A DNA stretch of 31,321 bases. It comes from CAZKNF01 sp964554105. GTDB lineage: Bacteria; Bacteroidota; Rhodothermia; Rhodothermales; VXPQ01. The first letter of the stretch is position 1. Each line of letters starts with the position of its first letter. Shown here piece after piece: positions 7,929 through 15,470 of this stretch. The notes below the pieces were generated by a model. The model had not been told where the DNA came from, ran no database searches, and saw only the letters and a list, made by a program, of their open reading frames with translations. The position numbers were made by a program, and so were the translations under genes. Where the stretch lies: NCBI GenBank assembly GCA_964554105.1, contig CAZKNF010000043.1, positions 1 to 31,321 on the forward strand, written 5' to 3'.

Positions 7929-9428
7929 ATGACCACTTCACCCCGACCCGATTCATCGGCCACGGCGCGATCCGAGCCTACGGACGGCAGAGCCGGACCA
8001 AACGGGAGCGCTCCGATCGATCTGCCATGTTATATCGCTGGACGACAGGTGGCGACCGGCCGTGCGCTGAACGTCTTCAATCCATACACGGGGCAGCTGG
8101 CGGGTACAGTCGCCAGCGCAGGACGCGCGGAAGTGAACGAGGCTATCGAAGCGACCCTGAGCGCCGGCGAGCCTCTCACCAGATATCAGAGATACGAAAT
8201 CCTGAACCGGGCTCGAACGCTCCTGCTCGAGCGAGCGGAGAGCTTTTCCCACCTCATCACAGCCGAGTCGGGGCTCTGCCTGCGGGAATCGACATATGAG
8301 GTCGGACGCGCCGCGGATGTCCTCCAGTTCGCTGCGATGGAAGCCCTGCGCGACGACGGGCAGATCTTCTCATGCGATGTCACTCCCAAGGGAAAGGCAC
8401 GGAAGATATTCACGCTGCGCGAGCCCCTCAGGTTAGTGGTTGCGATTACACCGTTCAATCACCCGCTGAACCAAGTCATGCATAAGATCGCGCCTGCGAT
8501 CGCAATCGGGGCGCCGGTCGTGCTCAAGCCGACCGAGAAAACGCCGCTTACGGCGATCCGATGCGTCGAGCTGCTGTACGAGGCCGGTCTGCCGCCGTGG
8601 ATGCTCAGCGTACTCGTAGGGCCGATCGATGAAGTCGCGGAGCCGCTCGTGTCGGATCCGCGTGTGGAGCTCGTCAGCTTTACCGGCAGCGCAAAAATCG
8701 GTAAGAAGATCGCATCGATGGCCGGCTATAAGAAGCTGGTGCTCGAGCTCGGCGGGAATGCGCCGCTGATGATCCTTGACGATGCCGACATCGATCTGGC
8801 CGTTTCACTGGCTGCTGAAGGATGCTTTCGCAACTCCGGCCAGCGCTGTACGGCAGTGAAGCGCCTCCTCGTGCAGGACGGTATTCTGGATGAATTTACG
8901 GAGCGCTTCGTCCAGCGTGCGCGAGAATACACCTTCGGGGATCCAATGGATGAAGACACGCGCGTGGGAACGGTAATCGACGAGCCGGCGGCCAGCCGAT
9001 TGGAGCGTGTGGTGAATCAGGCGGTCGATGCAGGGGCACGAGTGCTCCTCGGAGGACAGCGGACAGGCGCGCTCATGGCGCCGACGGTGATCGCAGACGT
9101 ACCGCGCGATGCCGAGATGGTCTGCGAGGAGTCGTTCGGACCCCTCGCGCCGATCATTTCCGTCCGTGACCTGGACGATGCCATCGAGGTTGCGAACAGT
9201 ACCGCCTACGGTCTCTCATCCGGAATCGTGACCCGCGATATGGAGAAGGCCCTCTCAGCCGTCAAGCGCATCCGCGCCGGAACGGTCAACATCAACGAAG
9301 TACCGGGTTATCGGATCGAGCTGTCCCCTTTCGGCGGCATCAAGGACTCGGGACTCGGCATCAAGGAAGGGGTGATCGAAGCCATGAAGGGGATGAGCTA
9401 CGTGAAGACTTTCTCGCTCCCATGGTGA
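7929..9428 (+). CDS. phnY: Phosphonoacetaldehyde dehydrogenase
   Basis: This is a 499-residue NAD-dependent aldehyde dehydrogenase that oxidises phosphonoacetaldehyde to phosphonoacetate, the substrate of PhnA. It matches characterised PhnY proteins closely in remembered blocks: 'ESGLCLRESTYEVGRAADV', 'DDGQIFSCDVTPKGKARKIF', 'ITPFNHPLNQV', 'SGQRCTAVKR' and 'VKTFSLPW' at the end. The catalytic Cys is Cys307 and the conserved Glu is Glu273 in 'LELGG'. I use the ATG at 7929. A GTG at 7827 in the same frame would shorten the spacer to 35 bases, but it would add 34 residues with no counterpart in known PhnY, whose N-terminus is already shorter than this one. The first 30 residues are low-complexity. 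Confidence 0.93.
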   Translation: MTTSPRPDSSATARSEPTDGRAGPNGSAPIDLPCYIAGRQVATGRALNVFNPYTGQLAGTVASAGRAEVNEAIEATLSAGEPLTRYQRYEILNRARTLLLERAESFSHLITAESGLCLRESTYEVGRAADVLQFAAMEALRDDGQIFSCDVTPKGKARKIFTLREPLRLVVAITPFNHPLNQVMHKIAPAIAIGAPVVLKPTEKTPLTAIRCVELLYEAGLPPWMLSVLVGPIDEVAEPLVSDPRVELVSFTGSAKIGKKIASMAGYKKLVLELGGNAPLMILDDADIDLAVSLAAEGCFRNSGQRCTAVKRLLVQDGILDEFTERFVQRAREYTFGDPMDEDTRVGTVIDEPAASRLERVVNQAVDAGARVLLGGQRTGALMAPTVIADVPRDAEMVCEESFGPLAPIISVRDLDDAIEVANSTAYGLSSGIVTRDMEKALSAVKRIRAGTVNINEVPGYRIELSPFGGIKDSGLGIKEGVIEAMKGMSYVKTFSLPW

Positions 9429-9453
9429 ATCGCATCCAGACAGCACTCGCACG

Positions 9454-11769
9454 ATGAAGATGGAACTCCGAACAATCTGCATCATCCTCGCTCTTGCACT
9501 GCCGCCTGCGAATGCGGCCGGACAGGACGCACCCGCCGCAGGAACGCTGTCCTTCGACATTCGGGGCTCCGACGGCCAGTTGATGCCTGGGAAGCTCGTC
9601 GTCCTGGATGATGGCAGCCCGGTTGATCTCAGTGTCCCGTATGACGGCGGCCACACAGCGACCTACGATGCCACGGTCTACACGGCGTCCGGCACTGGAT
9701 CCGTCTCGCTTCCGCCGGGTGCTTACGAGGTGTGGGTCGGCCGGGGCCTCGAATACTCCGCAGACGTGCATGAACTCGAGGTCCGAGCCGGCGAAACCAC
9801 CTCACTCTCGGCGACGCTCGTGCGCGAAGTGCACACCCCTGGCTTTATTGGGGCCGATATGCACGTGCACGTCGAGCACGTCGAGCACCTGGAAGAGCGG
9901 GTGATATCACTGGTGGGAGAGGGTCTGGAGTGGGCGGTATCGACAGAACACAATGTTCACGTCGACTACCGACCCGCCGTCGAGAAGCTCGGCCTCGGCA
10001 GCCAGCTGCTCACGACGGTCGGCAACGAGGTCACCACCCCAATCGGCCACTTCAACTCCTTCCCGCTCGACCCAGATTCGCCTCCGGTTGACCACGGCGT
10101 GCTCGATGCTCACGAACTCTTTCGAAGCATGCGCGACGCTCCGGGAGAGACGATCATCCAGGTGAACCATCCGCGGTGGGACGGGGGAGCGTACTTCACT
10201 GTGATGGATGTGAGTCCTGCTTCCGGGCTGACGAGCAGCTCGTCATATGTCGAAAGTTTCGACTCCTTCGAGCTACTTAACGAAAACCGCGGATTCGGAT
10301 GGACCGCCGAGCCGCCCAACAATTCATATTCCGTTCGAGAGGATTGGTATCACTATCTAAACCGAGGCATCCGCAAGCCGGTGGTCGGCAATTCCGATAG
10401 CCACGCCATAGCCGACATGCTCGTAGGCGTGCCCCGAAATTACGTCGCAAGCACAACCGACGATCCCGCCGGGCTCACGGAGGAAGCGCTCGTTCGCGCG
10501 ATTAAGAAGGGGCAGGTGACGGTCAACCGCGGGCTCTATGTGGAAGCATGGGCCAACGGGGCCGGCGTCGGCGAAATGGCCTCGCTGCGCGACGGTGCCG
10601 TCGATCTCCGCGTGCGCGTTCAGGCGCCCGGATGGATCGAATCCGACGCCGTCGAGATCATTGCAAACGGCAAGGTCGCTGCTGCCCTGACGCCTTCAGG
10701 CTCCGGCTCAGTCCGCCTCGACACGACCCTCACGTTCCGGCCGCAGAAGGACACCTGGTATGTGGTCACTGCCGTCGGGAGCAAGCCCATGCGCCCCCTA
10801 GTGCACGATGTGCCCGTGCCGATAACGCCCCTCGGCGTGACGAACGCCGTCTGGGTCGATGCGGATGACGACGGCCGCTTTACATCTCTGTACGACGAGG
10901 TCGTGGCCGCGGTCGATGAGGGGCGCGGCGATCCCCAGACCCTGATCGATCAACTCGCGGCCGACCCGCTGATGCTCGCCTTCGCGACGGGTTACCTGAT
11001 GACAGACGAGACCGACCGCGCCACCGAGATTCTTCAAGAACTGCTGCCGCATGCAACATTGCACGAACGGCTCCAGATATATCGGCGCCTCTCTACAGAG
11101 GACGGCGAGCGCGCCATTGCCGTGTTGGAGCAGATTGCAGTGTCGGGTCCCGAGCGGGTGGATCGTGCCGCGGCCGCCCTCCAGCTCGCAAAGCTGGGCC
11201 GGAAGCCCTTCGTCCGGCGGCTCATGGAGGACGCGCAGACGATGGACAAGAGTGAGATGAAGACGCTCGACTTCACCTGGCTGGAACGCGGCCGCCCGAT
11301 CAGGGATTGGCGGGTCGCCGGTCCATTCCCCTTCGAAGGCGCTCACGGTCTCGATGACGTCGCCGTGGTTGAATCAAATACATCTCGTGAAGCGACCTAC
11401 ACGACGGAGGAGAACGCGACGATCACCTGGAAGGATGTATCGACGACCGACGCCGGCATCGTCGACCTCTCGGCCCTCTTCGGTCCTGTCGGCGGTCTAA
11501 ATGCATACGGATATGCCGAGTTCGAGTCTGCCAGTGCCGGAAACGTGCTCTTTCTGCTCGGCAGCGACGACGGCGTCGTTCTGTGGCTCAACGATCGTGA
11601 GGTTCATCGCAACGACGCCCACCGCAGCGTCGATATCGGCGACGACGTGCTCGTGCTGCCCGTCAAGAAAGGCAGGAACACCTTCCTGGTAAAGGTTGAG
11701 AACGGGTCCGGTGACTGGGGCTTCGGCATCGAAATCGTGGACCTTCTCGAAGTGATTGATTCGGAATGA
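9454..11769 (+). CDS. Exported PHP-domain metallohydrolase, CehA/McbA-like
   Basis: This is a 771-residue protein with a clear signal peptide (a hydrophobic stretch ending near 'ANAAGQD'). It is therefore periplasmic or secreted. An N-terminal beta domain (about 28-125) precedes a PHP domain (about 130-360). Visible metal-site residues are His137 and His139 ('DMHVH'), His166 ('STEHN'), His239 ('VNHPRW') and Asp315/His317 ('GNSDSH'). The C-terminal 150 residues ('VAGPFPFEG', 'LLGSDDGVVLWLNDREVH') resemble a PA14 or jelly-roll ligand-binding module. PHP enzymes are mostly phosphoesterases, and CehA-type members hydrolyse carbamate esters. In this operon I infer release of a phosphonate from an ester. 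It lies 25 bases after phnY. Details that look unusual are the HVEHVEH duplication and Glu in place of Asp in the second motif. Confidence 0.75.
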   Translation: MKMELRTICIILALALPPANAAGQDAPAAGTLSFDIRGSDGQLMPGKLVVLDDGSPVDLSVPYDGGHTATYDATVYTASGTGSVSLPPGAYEVWVGRGLEYSADVHELEVRAGETTSLSATLVREVHTPGFIGADMHVHVEHVEHLEERVISLVGEGLEWAVSTEHNVHVDYRPAVEKLGLGSQLLTTVGNEVTTPIGHFNSFPLDPDSPPVDHGVLDAHELFRSMRDAPGETIIQVNHPRWDGGAYFTVMDVSPASGLTSSSSYVESFDSFELLNENRGFGWTAEPPNNSYSVREDWYHYLNRGIRKPVVGNSDSHAIADMLVGVPRNYVASTTDDPAGLTEEALVRAIKKGQVTVNRGLYVEAWANGAGVGEMASLRDGAVDLRVRVQAPGWIESDAVEIIANGKVAAALTPSGSGSVRLDTTLTFRPQKDTWYVVTAVGSKPMRPLVHDVPVPITPLGVTNAVWVDADDDGRFTSLYDEVVAAVDEGRGDPQTLIDQLAADPLMLAFATGYLMTDETDRATEILQELLPHATLHERLQIYRRLSTEDGERAIAVLEQIAVSGPERVDRAAAALQLAKLGRKPFVRRLMEDAQTMDKSEMKTLDFTWLERGRPIRDWRVAGPFPFEGAHGLDDVAVVESNTSREATYTTEENATITWKDVSTTDAGIVDLSALFGPVGGLNAYGYAEFESASAGNVLFLLGSDDGVVLWLNDREVHRNDAHRSVDIGDDVLVLPVKKGRNTFLVKVENGSGDWGFGIEIVDLLEVIDSE

Positions 11770-11776
11770 CACCAGG

Positions 11777-13093
11777 ATGCACACTGCGATGAACGTACAG
11801 ACCTCAAGCGACGCGGTGGCCAGATCCCTCGCCGTATTCCCCGCCGGCTCAAACGGGGAATTCAACCTGCCTGCGGAGCAGACCATCGTCGTCAATCGAG
11901 GAGAGGGATGCCGGCTCTGGTGTTCAGAAGGGCGAGAATTTCTGGATTTTTCGATGGGATGGGGTTCTGCGCTGGTTGGCCACGCTCAGCCGGATGTTAC
12001 CGACGCCGTGCGAACACGGATCGGCTCCGGAGCCAACTTTGCCTACATCACGGACGCCTCACTCGCGCTCGCAGAAGAGATCGTACGCATCAGCCCAGCC
12101 TCGCAGCGCCTGCGCTATTGCGCCTCCGGCACGGAAGCCACGATGTACTGCATCCGGCTCGCCCGCGCTTTCACCGGTCGTAGGAAGATCCTCAAGTTCG
12201 AAGGAGCCTATCACGGAGCTAACGACGTCGGTGTTACGAGTCTATTTCCATCGCGCCTTCTGGATTTTCCCGCGGCTGAGCCTAGCTCCGCCGGGCTGCA
12301 TCCGGACATCAAAGAACATGTGCTGATCGCCCCCTTCAATGACACCGATACAGCGGAACGCCTCATCTACGAAAATCGGGAGGACCTCGCCGCGGTGATT
12401 GCAGAGCCGCTGCACCGCTGCCTTCCGCCGGCGCCAGGATTCCTGGACGCCGTCAGACGATCGACGGCCGTGAACGACGTACTCTTGATCTTCGACGAGG
12501 TAGTGACGGGCTTTCGGCTGGCATATGGTGGAGCACAGACCTATTACGGGGTCACGCCGGATCTCGTCGCATACGGGAAAGCGCTTGGCGGGGGATATCC
12601 GATCGGCGCGTATGGCGGACGCGCCGACGTGATGGATCTTGTCACCGAGGAGCGCCTGGGCAAGGCCGATTACGTGTGGACGGCGTCGACCCTCGGAGGC
12701 AATCCCGTTTCGACCACGGCGGCGAACGCCGCTCTCTCGGTTTTGCGGCGGTCGGGGGCGTATGAACACCTCCACAAATTGGGAAATTACCTTCGCGCGG
12801 GGATGCGCGGTGTACTCGACAAGTGCGGTGTAGAAGGGCAGATCATCGGCGACGGCCCCCTCGCTCAGGTAGTCTTCACCTCTGAATCGAAGCCGGTGAA
12901 CGACTACCGCGCCACGCGTCGTGCCGACACTCGCCTGAGCCGTACGGTCATGCTCGGACTCTTCAGAGAGGGCGTCTTTCTGAATCCTATGGGGACGAAG
13001 CTCTACCTTTCGCTGGCTCATGATGAAGAGGTGTGCGACGGTTTTCTGGATCGTTTCGAGCAGGTCCTCAGCCATGAAGCGCAAGTAAACTGA
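11777..13093 (+). CDS. Class-III PLP aminotransferase, glutamate-1-semialdehyde-aminomutase-like
   Basis: This is a PLP enzyme of about 438 residues with class-III landmarks: 'LDFSMGWGSALVGHA' near the start, 'YCASGTEATMYCIRLARAFT', 'FEGAYHGAND', 'LLIFDEVVTGFRLAYGG', and the PLP lysine in 'YGKALGGGYPIGA' (Lys268). It resembles the glutamate-1-semialdehyde aminomutase branch. It is unlikely to be HemL, because it sits seven bases after the PHP gene and eight before a transporter, inside a phosphonate run. A second amino-phosphonate or amino-aldehyde substrate is possible, but nothing in the sequence names it. The ATG at 11777 avoids overlap with the upstream stop. The ATG at 11789 is an alternative, with an AGGA eleven bases before it. 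Confidence 0.75.
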   Translation: MHTAMNVQTSSDAVARSLAVFPAGSNGEFNLPAEQTIVVNRGEGCRLWCSEGREFLDFSMGWGSALVGHAQPDVTDAVRTRIGSGANFAYITDASLALAEEIVRISPASQRLRYCASGTEATMYCIRLARAFTGRRKILKFEGAYHGANDVGVTSLFPSRLLDFPAAEPSSAGLHPDIKEHVLIAPFNDTDTAERLIYENREDLAAVIAEPLHRCLPPAPGFLDAVRRSTAVNDVLLIFDEVVTGFRLAYGGAQTYYGVTPDLVAYGKALGGGYPIGAYGGRADVMDLVTEERLGKADYVWTASTLGGNPVSTTAANAALSVLRRSGAYEHLHKLGNYLRAGMRGVLDKCGVEGQIIGDGPLAQVVFTSESKPVNDYRATRRADTRLSRTVMLGLFREGVFLNPMGTKLYLSLAHDEEVCDGFLDRFEQVLSHEAQVN

Positions 13094-13101
13094 CCTCATC
13101 T

Positions 13102-14433
13102 ATGCGCAACGAGCTCTCCAGCGACCGCGAGTTTGCTTCACCGTTCTGGCGATACCGCATTTTCGCGGTCACGTGGTTCGCGTACGCGGGGTTCTACCTC
13201 GTGCGGAAAAACTTCAGCGTGGTCATGCCGATGCTCATCGACGATCTCGGCTTCACGAAAACCGATCTCGCGTGGATTCTAACCGGCTACAGCGTCATCT
13301 ATATGCTGGGCCAATTCGCCAACGGTATGTTGTCCGACCGATTCGGCCCCCGGCTCATCGTCGGCTTCGGTCTCCTCATTGCCGTCACGTCGAACGTCAT
13401 CATGGGCTTCGGTGCCTCGCTTACGCTTTTCGTAGTGCTTATGTGGATAAACGGCTACGGCCAGTCAACGGGATGGTCCGGGCTGGTGAAGAATATGGCG
13501 ACGTGGTACCGGCATGGTGAACGCGGCATCGTCATGGGGTGGTGGTGCACCTGCTACGTCGTCGGCGGTTTCGCGGCCACAATCATCGCGACCTACTGGG
13601 CCACAAATGAAACGTTCTTCGTCGAACTCGGCTGGAGACGCGGGTTTTTCGTACCGGCACTTCTGCTCGCCGCGATCGCCGGGATCTACATCTATTTCAC
13701 GCGGAATCGCCCCTCGGATGCCGGTTTCCGAGATCTTCCCGAGGACGATGAGGCGGCGGATGCTCCGGCGGCGGCGAAAGACAAGACGTCTCCGAAAACC
13801 GAGGTGCTTCGCGCCGTGCTGTCGAGCTCAGCCATTTGGATAACGGGTGCCATGTACTTCTTCGTGAAGATGACCCGTTATGCCTTCCTCTTCTGGCTGC
13901 CGCTGTATATGACAGAGGCCCTCGACTTCACGAACGCAGAGGCAGGGTACACGTCGTCGGTGTACGAGATGATTGGATTCCTCGGCGTCTTGATCGCAGG
14001 ATACGCGTCCGACAAGCTGTTCCAGTCGCGCCGCTTTCCTGTGGGGGCCATTATGTTGTATGGACTGGCCGTCGTGCTATTCATCCATCCATCGATCTCC
14101 GATCTCGGTCTTATGGCCAACGCGATCAGCATCGGCATCATCGGGATTATGACATACGGACCTGATGCGCTTATGTCGGGCGCGGGCGCCATGGATCTCG
14201 GAAGTCAGAGGGGCGCGGCGACTGCTGCGGGCGTCATCAATGGAATGGGCTCCTGCGGCCAGCTCCTGTCTCCACTGCTGGTCGCCTACGTATCCGACGC
14301 GTTCGGTTGGAACAGCCTTTTCTATTTGTTTGTCGTCTTTGCACTCATCTCGGCGACGCTTCTTACGACGAAATGGAATTACGGCGGGCGGATCGATGAG
14401 GCAAAGCTCCAAAGCGCGGCAGCGGGCGGATGA
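13102..14433 (+). CDS. OPA-family MFS transporter (GlpT/UhpT-like), probable phosphonate importer
   Basis: This is a 443-residue membrane protein with about twelve hydrophobic segments and a charged central loop (about 200-235). It belongs to the organophosphate:phosphate antiporter branch. 'FYLVRKNFSVVMP' matches GlpT transmembrane helix 1, where the arginine (here Arg35) binds phosphate. 'TRYAFLFWLPLYM' matches helix 7 with the second phosphate-binding arginine (Arg259). The GlpT helix-5 histidine aligns by eye with Tyr152, which suggests a different organic part of the substrate. As the last gene of the run, eight bases after the aminotransferase, it is the likely uptake route for 2-AEP or a related phosphonate. 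The substrate is inferred from context. Confidence 0.82.
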   Translation: MRNELSSDREFASPFWRYRIFAVTWFAYAGFYLVRKNFSVVMPMLIDDLGFTKTDLAWILTGYSVIYMLGQFANGMLSDRFGPRLIVGFGLLIAVTSNVIMGFGASLTLFVVLMWINGYGQSTGWSGLVKNMATWYRHGERGIVMGWWCTCYVVGGFAATIIATYWATNETFFVELGWRRGFFVPALLLAAIAGIYIYFTRNRPSDAGFRDLPEDDEAADAPAAAKDKTSPKTEVLRAVLSSSAIWITGAMYFFVKMTRYAFLFWLPLYMTEALDFTNAEAGYTSSVYEMIGFLGVLIAGYASDKLFQSRRFPVGAIMLYGLAVVLFIHPSISDLGLMANAISIGIIGIMTYGPDALMSGAGAMDLGSQRGAATAAGVINGMGSCGQLLSPLLVAYVSDAFGWNSLFYLFVVFALISATLLTTKWNYGGRIDEAKLQSAAAGG

Positions 14434-14510
14434 ACCTCGATGGCTGCCGCAAAGCGCGGCGAGTTCACCGCAGTCCGGCATGAAGGTCACAAAGACTCAC
14501 GTGCGGCGTC

Positions 14511-14561
14511 TTGTTCGTCACTCCGGATTGTTCGCTACTCCGGATTGTTCGTCACTCCGGA
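14511..14561. repeat. Three-copy 17-bp tandem repeat
   Basis: The unit TTGTTCGTCACTCCGGA occurs at 14511-14527, 14528-14544 (two base changes: CT for TC) and 14545-14561. It lies at the convergent junction between the transporter and the PLC-like gene, and the last copy includes the stop codon and final codons of the minus-strand gene. A simple replication-slippage origin fits. Confidence 0.85.
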
Positions 14562-15430
14562 TTTGACCGCACGAGGAAACGGCGCAGCCCGTCGAGATCA
14601 TCCGATCCGACGAGGTCTACTCCTTCAGCAAGCAGCATTTTCCAGACTCGCTCGTCGTCCTGTGTAGCCCAGAAGCGCAGCATGCGCCCCTGCCGGTGTG
14701 TCTCGGCAACGAGCTGCTGAAGTTTTGCGACCGCATCAGCCGACATCTCGCCCTCTCCGGTCCAGGAGGATACGTCCGACCAGTTTGCGCTTATGAGAGG
14801 GATGAATCCAAGAGGGGCGTCCCCGTGCTCCTCCAGATCGTGCATCCGGCCGTCGTACGCGGCAAAACGTACCGGCTCCCGCAGCATCACGTCCCGAGGT
14901 CGGTTACCCGACACAATCGCCGTCACGGCCCCATCCTCCACATCCGCAGATTCGAAGCGCGTCAAAATATCTGCATAGCTTCTGAGGAGGCCGTGCAGCA
15001 CCCTGTACGTCGCTTCGGCCTCCGACTTGATATCGATCAGGAGGATTAATGGCGCGCCTGACGGATAGACCGCACCGCCTCGGCGCTGAACTCGCTCGCG
15101 AAGGGGCTCGAGGTAGAGCCTCTCAAGCGTTCGTCCAGGTCGAATCTCTTCCAGATCATGGGCGACATACAGGCTGTCTCCGACGAGGTGCACATCCGCC
15201 TCGATGCTGATGAATCCGTGGTCGAGCGCATCAAGCAGTGGACGGTCGTGCTGGTAATCGTTGTGTGCGTGAGCCTGATGGAGCACGACCTGGGCCGAGA
15301 CCGGCGAAGGGATGGCGCCGATCGCGCCGATCAGCAGCGCAGACACGAGATATGCCGCTGAGGCGGGAAGGGGCAAGGTTCGCCCGCGTTGCGACCGGCG
15401 GCGGATGGCAGGACGGAATCCGTGTTTCAT
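14552..15430 (-). CDS. Exported PI-PLC / glycerophosphodiester phosphodiesterase-like protein
   Basis: This is a 292-residue protein with an N-terminal basic stretch, a hydrophobic segment (about 24-45) and a likely signal cleavage site after 'SPVSAQ', so it is exported. The mature protein begins 'HAHNDYQHDRPLLDALDHG', then 'SIEADVHLVGDSLYVAHD', the two catalytic blocks of the glycerophosphodiesterase/PI-PLC-like TIM barrel (His, Glu-x-Asp, His). 'LLIDIKSEAEATY' and the late 'WATQDDERVWKMLLAEGVDLVGSDDL' fit this family. It would cleave a phosphodiester outside the cytoplasm. It is the last gene of the minus-strand GH13 run (40 bases after it) and converges on the phosphonate operon. A link to phosphonolipids is only a thought. 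The C-terminus lies in the 17-bp repeat, so the last residues may vary. Confidence 0.78.
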   Translation of the reverse strand: MKHGFRPAIRRRSQRGRTLPLPASAAYLVSALLIGAIGAIPSPVSAQVVLHQAHAHNDYQHDRPLLDALDHGFISIEADVHLVGDSLYVAHDLEEIRPGRTLERLYLEPLRERVQRRGGAVYPSGAPLILLIDIKSEAEATYRVLHGLLRSYADILTRFESADVEDGAVTAIVSGNRPRDVMLREPVRFAAYDGRMHDLEEHGDAPLGFIPLISANWSDVSSWTGEGEMSADAVAKLQQLVAETHRQGRMLRFWATQDDERVWKMLLAEGVDLVGSDDLDGLRRFLVRSNPE

Positions 15431-15470
15431 GTTCGCTTACCCCGCGTCGAGAACCGCGAAAGCTTGTCGT

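Noticed and set aside
11777..13093. Calling this gene hemL
   Set aside because: It resembles the family, but its place inside a phosphonate run and lack of haem neighbours make the name unsafe.
14416..14450. 8-bp inverted repeat GCGGCAGC/GCTGCCGC around the transporter stop, as a terminator
   Set aside because: The loop is 19 bases, one arm is inside the gene and no T run follows; too weak to call.
14511..14561. Tandem repeat as a CRISPR array
   Set aside because: The 17-bp units abut directly with no spacers and no cas genes are present.
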